Counted from the stretch's first letter, positions 38,781 to 48,606 are shown. The stretch: DNA of 64,000 nt from a bacterium (GCA_020444265.1 JAHLLH010000009.1:107881-171880); one strand, 5' to 3'. A program made the numbers and translations. Notes: generated by a model from the letters alone, not told the origin.

Positions 38781-38826
38781 GTGGATATTAGGGGATCAGG
38801 CAACATCCCTGGAATACGAGGCTTTT

Positions 38827-39270
38827 ATGTGGATTGTTCGTTGGATCGTTCTGCTGGTCATCATTGTGATCGTGCTGGGTTTCTCGCTTCAGAACCAGGG
38901 TGAGACGGTTAATGTTCACCTGCTGAACTGGGAATCCGGTCCCGTGCCGCTTTACTTGGCCCTCTTCATCTCCTTCGGATTTGGGATGGTCTCGTTCCTG
39001 CTGATCGCGGTCTTCCAGCAGCTCCAGACCCTCGCCGATTTATCCCGCGAAAAACGGGGTCGCAAAAAGGCTGAGAAGGAGCTGGAAGAAGTAAACGAGA
39101 AGATCGAAACTCTCGAGGGTGAGGTCGAACGTGCCGACAAGGAAATCGCACGGCTTCAGCGTGAGTCGGAAGTCCTGCGGGACGAAGCGGAGTCCCTTCG
39201 AAAAGGGCTGCCCTCCGGTGAAACAGCGGCGAAATCCGAGACGAATGAGGGCGATGAAGAGAACCACTAA
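38827..39270 (+). CDS. LapA-domain (DUF1049-like) membrane protein with coiled-coil tail
   Basis: IVLGFSLQNQGETVNVHLLNW...PLYLALFISFGFGMV then coiled coil. Confidence 0.75.
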   Translation: MWIVRWIVLLVIIVIVLGFSLQNQGETVNVHLLNWESGPVPLYLALFISFGFGMVSFLLIAVFQQLQTLADLSREKRGRKKAEKELEEVNEKIETLEGEVERADKEIARLQRESEVLRDEAESLRKGLPSGETAAKSETNEGDEENH

Positions 39271-39295
39271 TCGTCTTGTTTGCCGATGAAATGAT

Positions 39296-39328
39296 AAGGC
39301 CTGAACGTAAACACGTTCAGGCCTTTTT
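39296..39328. terminator. Terminator between convergent genes
   Basis: AAGGCCTGAACGT-aaac-ACGTTCAGGCCTTTTT. Confidence 0.9.
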
Positions 39329-39348
39329 CTTGAATGGGAGATCGAACA

Positions 39349-41067
39349 CTACCCGACCCGCCAAGCCATATGCAAACGGTCGGTGGCGAGGATGTCGAAG
39401 GTGCCACCGGCGGCGGATAGGTAGCGCATCGGGCTGGTGGTGATGAGGCCGTGGATAGGTTCGTAGAGCAAGTCCACGGGACGGTCGAACCGGACGGTCC
39501 AGTTCGGCCAGTAACCGCCCTCGAAACTGATTTCACGCACCCGCCGTTCCTCGAGAACGTGTGTCAAGAGACGACGGTTCTTGTCGACGATGATCTCGCC
39601 ATACATCCCACCCGGCCAGATCATCGGTAGCCGGTGCAGCACCTTGCCCTCGACCATCGTCTCGACGGTCAACGCTCCATCCTTCATCTCGATTTCACGA
39701 CGGTATTTCACCGGGGCGGAGGCACGTGCCGCTGCCAGCTTCGGCGGAGGCGCGAGTCGAGTTCCAGTGCCTGACTTCCTACCGTGAAGTCGGGGAAAAC
39801 CCTTTCGACGAGGGGAACGTTCTGTCCCGGGAATCGGCAGCGAATAAAGCTCGCCTTCGATGGTCCATGGTGTTCCCGGAATCACCTTGAACTTTCCGGC
39901 GTAGGAGGGGTGGCGCAAGCGATTTCCTTCGATAAGCCAAGGCCCTTCGCGCAGCGCCAGTCCAGTTGGTGAACCAAACAGCCGTGTTGAGTCAGTTGGA
40001 TGGTGATGCATCCAGCCCAGGGTGCCGCCCATTCCGAGACGGAGACTCCACTCGTCCAGCTGGATTCGCCCGCAACCATTGTTGAGTATCGGGAAGCTTG
40101 AATCACTTTCCGCCCTGATGATAGTCTCCCCCGGATCGTACAGATGCGCATAGAGGTGCAGATAGCTCATCGGCGTCAGCCAGGGGACATCGGGATCAAG
40201 CAGCGCGTTATAAAGCTGCTCGGAAAAGGCATGTTTCAGCAGGCTTGCAACTCGTGCGGACACATCGATCCGGTCAGCAGTTGCACAATACCCGGTGAGG
40301 ATGGGGAGGGAGGCGAGCGATGATTCCGCGCCACCTCCGAAGAGTCCGCCGGGAGTGGTTGAAAGCAGGCTTCGTCGTGCGATACGACCATATAGTTCGT
40401 CCGTCTCGCTCGATCGCTCCGCTTCACCGAGCACCAGGTAGGCAAAGGTAAGCGCGAGTGCCCCGGCATCCTGCGGGTGTTTCTCCGGGTTGGCAAGACT
40501 CTCGCGCAGCAGCCTTTCCCCCTCGCGTCGCAGAGCCCGAGATGTGGCATGGATCGCAGGGCTTTCCAGGTACTCAGCGGCAGCATGCAGCGCCGCAGCT
40601 CGAAGCGGCCGTGTTTCCGGTCCGGGGGGAATGGGTGCGGAGGATAGGTACCGGGCTGCTTTTCGCAATCCTTTCTGCGCCCGGTTTGCCGTGTTTGAGG
40701 GAATCCTGTCCTTGAGCAGGAGGGCGGTACGTGCCACGGCAAACAAGCCATAGGCAGTCGCCTGGGTGTCGAGGACACCGTTTGGCTGGGTACGGATCGC
40801 ACCGGATCGATGCTGTTGGCGCAGCCATTGATCCATCGCGTGAATAGCAGTGCGAACCAACTCTTCACGTGAATGACCCTCTGGGATAGCGAGGCTATGC
40901 TCGGCTGCCAATGCTAAGGTCAGGCAGGCTTCCTGGTAACGCGGATTGACGAACCCGGTTCGTTTGTATTCAGGATCGAGTATACCCACGACACCGGCAC
41001 GCTGCTCACGGTTCAGCGCACGGCGCAGGTAATCCTGTACGAGTGTATCGGTCGGGAAGTCACTCAC
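39349..41067 (-). CDS. Alpha/alpha-toroid plus beta-sandwich protein, polysaccharide lyase/heparinase-like (tentative)
   Basis: GTG start overlapping the flippase stop (GTGA); helical N-terminus and beta-rich C-terminus; overall architecture only. Confidence 0.55.
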   Translation of the reverse strand: MSDFPTDTLVQDYLRRALNREQRAGVVGILDPEYKRTGFVNPRYQEACLTLALAAEHSLAIPEGHSREELVRTAIHAMDQWLRQQHRSGAIRTQPNGVLDTQATAYGLFAVARTALLLKDRIPSNTANRAQKGLRKAARYLSSAPIPPGPETRPLRAAALHAAAEYLESPAIHATSRALRREGERLLRESLANPEKHPQDAGALALTFAYLVLGEAERSSETDELYGRIARRSLLSTTPGGLFGGGAESSLASLPILTGYCATADRIDVSARVASLLKHAFSEQLYNALLDPDVPWLTPMSYLHLYAHLYDPGETIIRAESDSSFPILNNGCGRIQLDEWSLRLGMGGTLGWMHHHPTDSTRLFGSPTGLALREGPWLIEGNRLRHPSYAGKFKVIPGTPWTIEGELYSLPIPGTERSPRRKGFPRLHGRKSGTGTRLAPPPKLAAARASAPVKYRREIEMKDGALTVETMVEGKVLHRLPMIWPGGMYGEIIVDKNRRLLTHVLEERRVREISFEGGYWPNWTVRFDRPVDLLYEPIHGLITTSPMRYLSAAGGTFDILATDRLHMAWRVG

Positions 41068-42650
41068 TTCTTCACCACCCTCAAAAGAATCGATCCCAGT
41101 CGTCTCATGTTCTCTTTCCCGTGCGGGAAGAGGAAACTTGCCCCGATCCATGCTGGCAGCAAGATGCCGACAATGGTCAGCAGATGGACAAGTGGGGTCA
41201 TAGTGTCCGGCAGGCCGGACATAAGAAGCCAAAGCGCTCCCGCCCAGCCGAACCAGAGGAGAATCCGTCCCAGTGCAGCAGATCCAACCTGAAGCTTGAG
41301 GAAGGGGAGCATGCTGAGGATCAAGATAAACTGAGAAACCCCCAGTGAAACCGAAACTCCGACAATGCCATAATGCTGTGCGAGCTGCCAGGCGAGCAAA
41401 ATATTCATAATTGCCAGTGAGATGCCGAATGGCAAAAGCATGTTGGATCGTTCCTGCGCGATCAGGACACGGTTGGTCACCGGGTGGAAAACGGTGGTCC
41501 AGATGCTCGGTGCCGCACCCATCAGGGCAGCGCTGGTCAGAGCTACAGCATGATCGTCGAATGCACCATACCCATAAATCAGCAGGACGATGGACTTGGC
41601 GCCGGTTAGACAGATGACCACTAGTGGCATCATCAACCAGAGGGAAAAGTCGAGCAGGAAGAGGTAGTGCCTGCGAAAATCAGTATCGTTTTTTGTCTCG
41701 GCCAGCTCGCTGAAATGGGGGAGTACCATGGCTGTCAGCGTCCGACCAATCGTCCACTTCGGCGTTTCTGTGATGAACCGTGCGAAATAGAGTGCGGCAA
41801 TCGCGCCCACGGCAAATTCGGAAACGAATCGTCGATCTAGAAAAAGTCGCAGTTGGTTCGACAGTCCAACGATGAGCAAGGGGGCAAACAGCAGAGAAAA
41901 GCGTCGCATCACAACCCAGGTACGGTGCCGTGCAACACGAGCTTGCTCATGCATCCACCAGGTTTTCGCGTCGATCGAAAGCACGCCAACAACAAAAACA
42001 ACACTGACCCAGTACGATATCGGGATCAGTTGTAGCGGAAGGTGTCCCAGTCCGATCAGGACAATGGCAGCAATCTGAAAAGCGTTCATTACCATTGTGC
42101 CGTAACCGATTAGACGATAGCGCTTGACACTCATCAGCAGGCATGTGAGCATGCTTTCCGCGACAAAGATCAGGCTGGCCGGAGCAATCCAGCGCAGCAT
42201 CATGGACATCAGCTCGATATCGTCGGGAGAATAATCAGGAGCCTGTAACCGTGCGATGGCATCTCCTGCCAGCATCAGCACCAGCATCAGCACCAAGGAT
42301 GTGAGCAACGATAACCAACCTATCAGGCGAAACAGCAGGGCACGACTGCGCAGAGCTCCACGAATACGCCACCTGGTCAGCAGCGGCACCAGTGACATCT
42401 GGACTGTTTGCCCTGCAAACGTAAGTGTGATGGAGCGGACAAAATCGACTGAGACACGGTAGGCATCGGAAATGATTCCTGCACCGAAGAAAAAAGCGAC
42501 CAGCCACTCCCGCAGGAAGCCCATCAGTTTCCCGCCTGATGCCAGGATTGTGATCAGGATGCCTTCTTTTGCAAGACGGACAGTCTCACCTCTTTTGGAT
42601 TCTGTCTGGTTCGGGGGGAGTGGAGGGATCGAGGGTTTCTGGCTTGTCAT
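41064..42650 (-). CDS. MurJ/MviN-like lipid (polysaccharide) flippase
   Basis: MOP-superfamily pattern: LITILASGGKLMGFLREWLVAFFFGAGIISDAYRVS; 12+ TM segments. Confidence 0.85.
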   Translation of the reverse strand: MTSQKPSIPPLPPNQTESKRGETVRLAKEGILITILASGGKLMGFLREWLVAFFFGAGIISDAYRVSVDFVRSITLTFAGQTVQMSLVPLLTRWRIRGALRSRALLFRLIGWLSLLTSLVLMLVLMLAGDAIARLQAPDYSPDDIELMSMMLRWIAPASLIFVAESMLTCLLMSVKRYRLIGYGTMVMNAFQIAAIVLIGLGHLPLQLIPISYWVSVVFVVGVLSIDAKTWWMHEQARVARHRTWVVMRRFSLLFAPLLIVGLSNQLRLFLDRRFVSEFAVGAIAALYFARFITETPKWTIGRTLTAMVLPHFSELAETKNDTDFRRHYLFLLDFSLWLMMPLVVICLTGAKSIVLLIYGYGAFDDHAVALTSAALMGAAPSIWTTVFHPVTNRVLIAQERSNMLLPFGISLAIMNILLAWQLAQHYGIVGVSVSLGVSQFILILSMLPFLKLQVGSAALGRILLWFGWAGALWLLMSGLPDTMTPLVHLLTIVGILLPAWIGASFLFPHGKENMRRLGSILLRVVKK

Positions 42651-43732
42651 GCGGCCCCCGTCTGGTCCAACATTTCGACAGCGGCCTGCATCACCTGGTC
42701 CGGTTCGAGCTGACGCATGCAGTTGTGATGGCCCAGCGGGCAGGCTTCGCCACCGTGGATGGCGCAGGGACGGCAATCGAGATCAAGACCGATGACACGG
42801 TCGTTGGGGCCAGTCGGCGCGAAGCCAAACTCGGGAACAGTAGGCCCAAAGATCGCGAGAACAGGGATTTCGACCCCTACCCCGAGGTGCAGCGGGGCTG
42901 TATCTCCAGTAATCAGCAATCGTGCAAGACGCAACAGCTCGGCGCTACCCGGAACATCCAGCAGACCAGCGGCACTGACCACACCATCACCGGCCTTGCT
43001 CGCGATGTCTCCGCACAAATCCTTATCATCCGGACCACCAACAAGCACAACCGGGAGTCCTTGCTCGCTATAGAGCTGCTGAGCAAGCTTTGTCCAATAG
43101 ATCCACGGCCACCGTTTTGTTGCCCAGACGCTTCCCGGCGCCATTGCGACAAAAGGTTTGCCTTCGAGTCCAACGTTGGCCAACCACTCCTGAACGGCAC
43201 CCCTTTTTGGTTCTTGAACCGGAAGTCTTGGCTTGGTTACAGCCTTCTCGACATTCCCCAGCAGGGCGAGGATTCGCGCCGTCTCATGCTGGTCTTCGCT
43301 GCGCTCCACCTGTTTGGTATACATGAACGCGCCCGGTGTGCCCTGGTACCCGATGCGTTCAGTAATACCTGCCAGCGCCAGAATCAACGCTGTCCGGAAG
43401 GAACGATGTGGGGTGTAGGCAAGGCTGAACTTCAAGGCTCGGAGGGCGCGAACCATCTTGATCATGCCGCGCAGAGATCGTCCACCCCCACGTTTGTCGT
43501 ACACGAGAACTTCATCTACGGTAGGATGATTGTCGAGAAGCGAACGAGTCGAGGGAATAGCAACAACAGCGAGGAAGCTGTCAGGATAGAGGCTGCGGAT
43601 TGAGTCGATCAGGGGAAGGGTGAGGACCAGGTCACCGAGGAACGCTGTCTGGAAGACCAGGATACGAGGAGGGTGCAAGCCTGTGCCCTTGGACGCTTGA
43701 CGGTCCACGGCTGTCTGATCCGAGGTACTCAA
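42647..43732 (-). CDS. Glycosyltransferase family 9 (LPS heptosyltransferase-like)
   Basis: RILVFQTAFLGDLVLTLPLIDSIRSLYP, APGSVWATKRWPWIYWTKLAQQL, ITGDTAPLHLGVGVEIPVLAIFGPT. Confidence 0.92.
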   Translation of the reverse strand: MSTSDQTAVDRQASKGTGLHPPRILVFQTAFLGDLVLTLPLIDSIRSLYPDSFLAVVAIPSTRSLLDNHPTVDEVLVYDKRGGGRSLRGMIKMVRALRALKFSLAYTPHRSFRTALILALAGITERIGYQGTPGAFMYTKQVERSEDQHETARILALLGNVEKAVTKPRLPVQEPKRGAVQEWLANVGLEGKPFVAMAPGSVWATKRWPWIYWTKLAQQLYSEQGLPVVLVGGPDDKDLCGDIASKAGDGVVSAAGLLDVPGSAELLRLARLLITGDTAPLHLGVGVEIPVLAIFGPTVPEFGFAPTGPNDRVIGLDLDCRPCAIHGGEACPLGHHNCMRQLEPDQVMQAAVEMLDQTGAA

Positions 43733-43736
43733 GTAG

Positions 43737-44822
43737 CTACCTCACCAATTTCAGCAAATGGGGTACCATCCGGTCCACCTCCTGCTCGATCCGGTTGCGC
43801 ACCTCACGGTATCGTTCAATTCCATGCCCAATCGGGTCAGGAATATCCTCATGCGAGTCAAATTCGGAATGCGGATAGGCAGTAAAAAGGAAAACCTTCC
43901 CATTATCGCTGGTGAAACGGCTGTCCACTTCACCGATCTGATCGGAGGTCATTGGCAGAACCAGGTGAGACCAATCGACCAGATCATCATCCAGCGGACG
44001 GCTTCTGTGGTTGGAGATATCAATGTCTCTCTCACGCATCACTTCGACCGCTGACAGGCTGGCTCGTAACCCCTCTTCGGTGGTCGTTCCGGCGCTACGT
44101 ACAACATATTTACCCGGGGCTTTACGGTCGAGACGGTCCCGTAACAACCCTTCTGCCATCGGGCTTCGGCAGCTGTTCCCTGTGCAGACAACAAGGATGT
44201 GGATGTGGTCGCTTTCCACTCCTGTGAGGGGACGGTTACGCAAAATTTCCGCACCGTCCGCTGTCCACCGTTTCACTTCTGATGGACGGCCTGGTAAAGC
44301 ATCCGACTGGTAAACAATGCCGTCCACTTCTTTCAAAAGATCCGGGTCGAGTTGGTCACGTGATAAGGCTGGGGGCTGGCCATGACGGTTGGCACTGGTT
44401 GAGACAACGAGATCGTCCAGCGCGGCACAAATGGAGCGCAAGAACTGGTGATTCGGGATGCGGATGCCGATGGTTCCATCCTGACCGGTAACCGGCCTCG
44501 GTGCTCCAGGTTGTGCGGGCAAAACCCAGGTCACCGCACCGGGCCAGCTTTCAAGGATCCTGCGACGTGATTCCCCTTCGGGGAGCTGAACAAATCGCCC
44601 CAGACCGACCACCGTGTTGAAGAGGTTGGAGAGAGGACGGTCCCAGTCGAGCCCTTTAATGGCGCGGATCTTTTTCACCGCACTCGCGTGACGGCTTAGC
44701 GCATGCAGGCCGTACACGGTATCGGTTGGGAGAATAAGAACCTCACCGCGTTCGAGACGACGGATAATGTCGATCACCACACTCGGCGGGGCTTCCCCGG
44801 CTCGTAATTCAGCGATTACCAT
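43737..44822 (-). CDS. Fusion: threonylcarbamoyl-AMP synthase (TsaC/Sua5) + low-molecular-weight protein phosphatase
   Basis: YrdC domain (LILPTDTVYGLHALS, PGAVTWVLPA, IGIRIPNHQFL, VSTSAN) followed in frame by LMW-PTP P-loop VVCTGNSCRSPMAEGLL and C-terminal DIPDPIG. Confidence 0.93.
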   Translation of the reverse strand: MVIAELRAGEAPPSVVIDIIRRLERGEVLILPTDTVYGLHALSRHASAVKKIRAIKGLDWDRPLSNLFNTVVGLGRFVQLPEGESRRRILESWPGAVTWVLPAQPGAPRPVTGQDGTIGIRIPNHQFLRSICAALDDLVVSTSANRHGQPPALSRDQLDPDLLKEVDGIVYQSDALPGRPSEVKRWTADGAEILRNRPLTGVESDHIHILVVCTGNSCRSPMAEGLLRDRLDRKAPGKYVVRSAGTTTEEGLRASLSAVEVMRERDIDISNHRSRPLDDDLVDWSHLVLPMTSDQIGEVDSRFTSDNGKVFLFTAYPHSEFDSHEDIPDPIGHGIERYREVRNRIEQEVDRMVPHLLKLVR

Positions 44823-45313
44823 CCTGACACCGTCTTGTTCAAAATGTCTTCCGTGATCTTCCGCATCGCTTCACCAACAGCTGCTTCACGGTCAGCCGGA
44901 TCACCGGGATCGTAGTTGTCGAAATTCGAAATGGTCTGTTCCCACACAACTTTGCCGTTGGTCAGATCTTCATAGCGAACACGGACGACAATGGTTACCC
45001 GGTACTCTTGCACCGACTCGTCAGCGGAATAAGTCGAGGGCTGATCGTCCACACGTGCAATAGTGCCATACAGGGCGGAATCGGCATTACGAAGGTCCAC
45101 AATCTTTAACGTGTTATCGATGGTGAAGGTGTTAACCACCTCATCCGTCATTTCCTGATCGAGGCCGAACTCCGCAGTCTGGTTTTCGAAAATGGGAATT
45201 GCCACCGTCTGCAAATGAGTCGGCACCGCACCACTGAAACTGTAAATGCCGCACCCTGCAAGCGGAAGCAGCAAAACCAGGGCTGCAACAATAGTGATGA
45301 GACGCCTACTCAC
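44816..45313 (-). CDS. LptE-family LPS assembly lipoprotein
   Basis: Lipobox LLPLAGCGIYSFSG, TVAIPIFENQTAEFGLDQEMTDEV. Confidence 0.85.
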   Translation of the reverse strand: MSRRLITIVAALVLLLPLAGCGIYSFSGAVPTHLQTVAIPIFENQTAEFGLDQEMTDEVVNTFTIDNTLKIVDLRNADSALYGTIARVDDQPSTYSADESVQEYRVTIVVRVRYEDLTNGKVVWEQTISNFDNYDPGDPADREAAVGEAMRKITEDILNKTVSGW

Positions 45314-46437
45314 AAGTTGTACTCCTTGATTTTCCGGTAAAGAGTGCGTTCCCCAATCCCAAGGATCTCTGCTGCTTTGCGACGGTTCCCATTCTGCTCG
45401 ATCAGAGCTTGACGGATCTGATCGCGTTCTACCTCTTCCAGAGTTGGGCGAAGGGGTGGCTCACCATCAACGGTAGTGTAGTGCACCCGCTCCGGTAACT
45501 CCTCATGACGACGCCCCAAAAGCAGCAGTTCCGTAAAGGTTTCCTTCATCTGCTGGATGTCGCGACGTATATCAATAAGTTGCTGAAGGATCATCTCATT
45601 GTCCAGAGTCCCGCGTTGAACTGGAGCAAGCACTGGAAGGTGAGAACCAGTAGGAGCAGGCAAGTGGCGACGGATGGAACGATCGTCGATCGGCTCATCC
45701 CGTTCAAGGGTAAGCAAGGTGCCGATAAAGTTCTTCAGCTCACGCACATTGCCGCGCCATTCCGCCTGTTGCAGGGTGTCCATCGCCGAGGGCAGGAGGC
45801 GCACTCGCTCGATTTTGTTTTCTCGGAAAAAATCGTCCGCAAACTGCTCGACCAGCGGCGGAATGTCTTCGGGTCGCTCGCGCAGCGGTGGGATGTTGAT
45901 TTCGACGGCACGCAAGCGGAAGTAAAGGTCCTCACGGAACCGGGCACGCTCTACATCGGCACGGAGGTCCCGGTTGGTGGCGGCGAGGACACGGATATCG
46001 GTCTTCACCGATTTGTTGCCGCCTACTCGAAAATATTCCCCTGTTTCCAGGGCACGCAGCACCTTCACCTGCATCTCGAGCGGCATGTCGCCCACTTCAT
46101 CGAGGAAGAGGGTGCCGCCATCAGCTTGCTCGAAAAAGCCCTTTCGCTGCCTGTCCGCGCCTGTAAAGCTGCCGCGTTCATGCCCGAACATTTCGCTTTC
46201 AAACAATCCTTCCGGGATAGCACCGCAGTTTACCGGGACAAACTGAGCATCCCGGCGGGGCGAAAGGTCGTGGATGAGACGCGCCACTACTTCCTTACCC
46301 GTTCCGCTGGCACCTGTAACCAGGACAGAGATTTTCGTTGGTGCAACCCGTCGAATCAGGGTACGCACCTCCCCGATCACATCACTGCGTCCTATCAGAC
46401 GGTCCCGGACCGCCAGGTTTGCTGTTTCAGACGTCAT
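45310..46437 (-). CDS. Sigma-54-interacting AAA+ transcriptional activator with C-terminal Fis-type HTH, no receiver domain
   Basis: GASGTGKEVVARLIHDLS, HERGSFTGA (GAFTGA variant), GGTLFLDEVGDMPLEMQVKVLR, NRRKAAEILGIGERTLYRKIKEY. Confidence 0.93.
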   Translation of the reverse strand: MTSETANLAVRDRLIGRSDVIGEVRTLIRRVAPTKISVLVTGASGTGKEVVARLIHDLSPRRDAQFVPVNCGAIPEGLFESEMFGHERGSFTGADRQRKGFFEQADGGTLFLDEVGDMPLEMQVKVLRALETGEYFRVGGNKSVKTDIRVLAATNRDLRADVERARFREDLYFRLRAVEINIPPLRERPEDIPPLVEQFADDFFRENKIERVRLLPSAMDTLQQAEWRGNVRELKNFIGTLLTLERDEPIDDRSIRRHLPAPTGSHLPVLAPVQRGTLDNEMILQQLIDIRRDIQQMKETFTELLLLGRRHEELPERVHYTTVDGEPPLRPTLEEVERDQIRQALIEQNGNRRKAAEILGIGERTLYRKIKEYNL

Positions 46438-47171
46438 ATGCTTTTCCCGCTGTCGCGAGTGTAAACCACCAAGTTGTCCCACGCCCAGATCGCATCATCA
46501 ATGGGCGGGGTATCCTGATCGGCGGAGATGTGGGTCAGTAAAATGGTACCGATCCCTGCTTTCTTCGCCAGCTGAACCGCTTGATTCGGATCGACATGGC
46601 GTGTTTCCACGACCAGGCCCGCCGCACGGTCCAGTTTTCCTTCGAGCGGTTCCAGCGATCCTAGGTCACCGCTGAAGACCCATTTCTCACTCTCGATCTC
46701 AACCGCCAGGCTGTAGCTGCCGCCACGTCCCTCCCTATCGGCGGGGAGGTGGTCATTGGTCCAGGCATCCAGCTTGTGCCCGGAGGAGGTGTTGTAGCGC
46801 CCCGGTTTCAATTCCCGCAGTTCAAGCGGAAAGGTGAGTCGATCCTCTCCCAACCGTATCGCAGGCAGAAAGGACTCCCACCCCTCGAGCAACCCCATCG
46901 GAGCGATCAACTCGAGTGGGCTGGTACGTCGATCCGCCTTCATCCCGTTCAACAGCATCGGCAATCCTGCGCTGTGATCAGCATGAGCGTGGGTCAGCAG
47001 GATGGTCCTGATCTCCTGCTTCCAGAGCACTTCCTCGGCTAATCGTCTCGCACATCCTTCCCCAGCGTCGATCAACAGGGCACCGTCCGTTCCTTCGACA
47101 AGGACCGAACTTGAACCGCGATCCGGATGGGGGTATCCCGATCCGGTGCCGAGGAAACGAATGATTGCCAT
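46434..47171 (-). CDS. Metallo-beta-lactamase fold hydrolase (RNase Z-like)
   Basis: FLGTGSGYPHPDRGSSS, LLTHAHADHSAGLPML, WVFSGDLGSLEPL. Confidence 0.85.
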   Translation of the reverse strand: MAIIRFLGTGSGYPHPDRGSSSVLVEGTDGALLIDAGEGCARRLAEEVLWKQEIRTILLTHAHADHSAGLPMLLNGMKADRRTSPLELIAPMGLLEGWESFLPAIRLGEDRLTFPLELRELKPGRYNTSSGHKLDAWTNDHLPADREGRGGSYSLAVEIESEKWVFSGDLGSLEPLEGKLDRAAGLVVETRHVDPNQAVQLAKKAGIGTILLTHISADQDTPPIDDAIWAWDNLVVYTRDSGKSI

Positions 47172-47174
47172 GAG

Positions 47175-48473
47175 TTACCCGTTCAACGCGCGCCAACCGA
47201 TGTCGCGGCGCATGAACTTGCCCTCGAACTGGATCTGGTCGGCCGCTTCGTAGGCCGTTTCCAGTGCCTTGTTCAGTGTGCCACCAATGGCGGTGACATT
47301 GAGCACGCGTCCCCCGCTGGTCAGGAGACGGCCATCCTCCCATTTTGTGCCAGCGTGGAAGACAACAAGATCATCCCGTTCCTTCGGCAGATTGGTGATC
47401 TCCTGACCCTTTGCATAAGGGCCGGGATAGCCTTTGGAAGCGAGGACGACTGTTGCTGCGTACCCCGTCCGGCTGATCCGTTTCCAATTGGACGGGGTCA
47501 GGTTGAGCTGCTGCTGCATGCTGCCGATCTTGCCAGCGGCAGACATCAGCATCAGGTCAACCAGGTCGACACTCAGTAGTGGTAGCACCACCTGGGTTTC
47601 CGGGTCGCCGAAACGGCAGTTGTATTCGAGCACTTTCGGGCCATCATCCGTCAGGATCAGTCCTGCATAGAGCACACCTTTGTACGGAGTTCCGTTTTCG
47701 CGCAGTGCCTGCAGCGTCGGGGCGATGATCTCGTTGCCGCAACGTTCCAGCAGGACATCGTCCATCACCGGTGCTGGCGTGTAGGCTCCCATACCACCCG
47801 TGTTCGGACCTTTGTCTCCTTCACCGACTCGTTTGTGGTCCTGTGAGGGTGGCAGCATCATGAATTCATTGCCATCGGTAATTGCCAGCAGCGAGACTTC
47901 CGGTCCCTCGAGATACTCCTCGACAATGACCTCGTTCCCAGCCTCGCCAAAGATTTTCTCACCCATCATGTCACCCAGGGCCGCTGATGCCTCTTCACGG
48001 CTTTCGCAGACATAGACCCCTTTCCCCGCAGCCAGCCCGGAAGCCTTGACCACCATCGGGCCACGACGTCGCTGGACATAGGCCTGCGCTTCGGCGAGGT
48101 CGGTAAAGGCACGGTACTGGGCAGTAGGGATTCCCGCCGATTGCATCAGGTCCTTGGAGAAGCGTTTCGAGCTCTCGATCTGAGCGGCACGTTTTGACGG
48201 TCCAAAAAGGAAATTCCGCTCCGGGTCAAAGGCATCCGCAATTCCTTCCGCGAGGGGGGCTTCGGGACCGATGACCGTGAGGGTGACATCGTTGTCGCGC
48301 GCGTACCGTGCCACGGCATCCACATCCGTTGGGTCAACATCCACCGGTTCCGCCAGCGACCGTGTGCCGCCATTGCCCGGGGCGCACCCCAGCCAGGAGA
48401 CATGAGGACTCTTGCGAATTTTCCATGCGAGCGCATGCTCACGCCCACCCCCACCAACGATCAGCACTTTCAT
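47175..48473 (-). CDS. purD: Phosphoribosylamine-glycine ligase
   Basis: MKVLIVGGGGREHALAWKI, GPNTGGMGAYTPAPV, EYNCRFGDPETQ. Confidence 0.98.
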   Translation of the reverse strand: MKVLIVGGGGREHALAWKIRKSPHVSWLGCAPGNGGTRSLAEPVDVDPTDVDAVARYARDNDVTLTVIGPEAPLAEGIADAFDPERNFLFGPSKRAAQIESSKRFSKDLMQSAGIPTAQYRAFTDLAEAQAYVQRRRGPMVVKASGLAAGKGVYVCESREEASAALGDMMGEKIFGEAGNEVIVEEYLEGPEVSLLAITDGNEFMMLPPSQDHKRVGEGDKGPNTGGMGAYTPAPVMDDVLLERCGNEIIAPTLQALRENGTPYKGVLYAGLILTDDGPKVLEYNCRFGDPETQVVLPLLSVDLVDLMLMSAAGKIGSMQQQLNLTPSNWKRISRTGYAATVVLASKGYPGPYAKGQEITNLPKERDDLVVFHAGTKWEDGRLLTSGGRVLNVTAIGGTLNKALETAYEAADQIQFEGKFMRRDIGWRALNG

Positions 48474-48542
48474 CGGATAACACCCCTGTATGGATATGGA
48501 TGGCCTGGGCCTGCGGCCCAGGTTTATCCTGTTTTCTCACCC

Positions 48543-48606
48543 TTTCGCGCCTTCGGCGCGATGTACCGTCAGGTCTCCGCTACGCTAAGGACCTGACGGA
48601 ACGAGG
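48543..48606 (-). repeat. Partial inverted copy of the 37-kb modular hairpin repeat
   Basis: TTTCGCGCCTTCGGCGCGATGTACCGTCAGGTCTCCGCTACGCTAAGGACCTGACGGAACGAGG is the reverse complement of the CCGTCAGGTC...GGCGCGA part, missing the GCACGGGC hairpin. Confidence 0.8.

Noticed and set aside
42569-43603. 344-aa plus-strand ORF antisense to GT9
   Set aside because: Shadow ORF opposite a clear glycosyltransferase.
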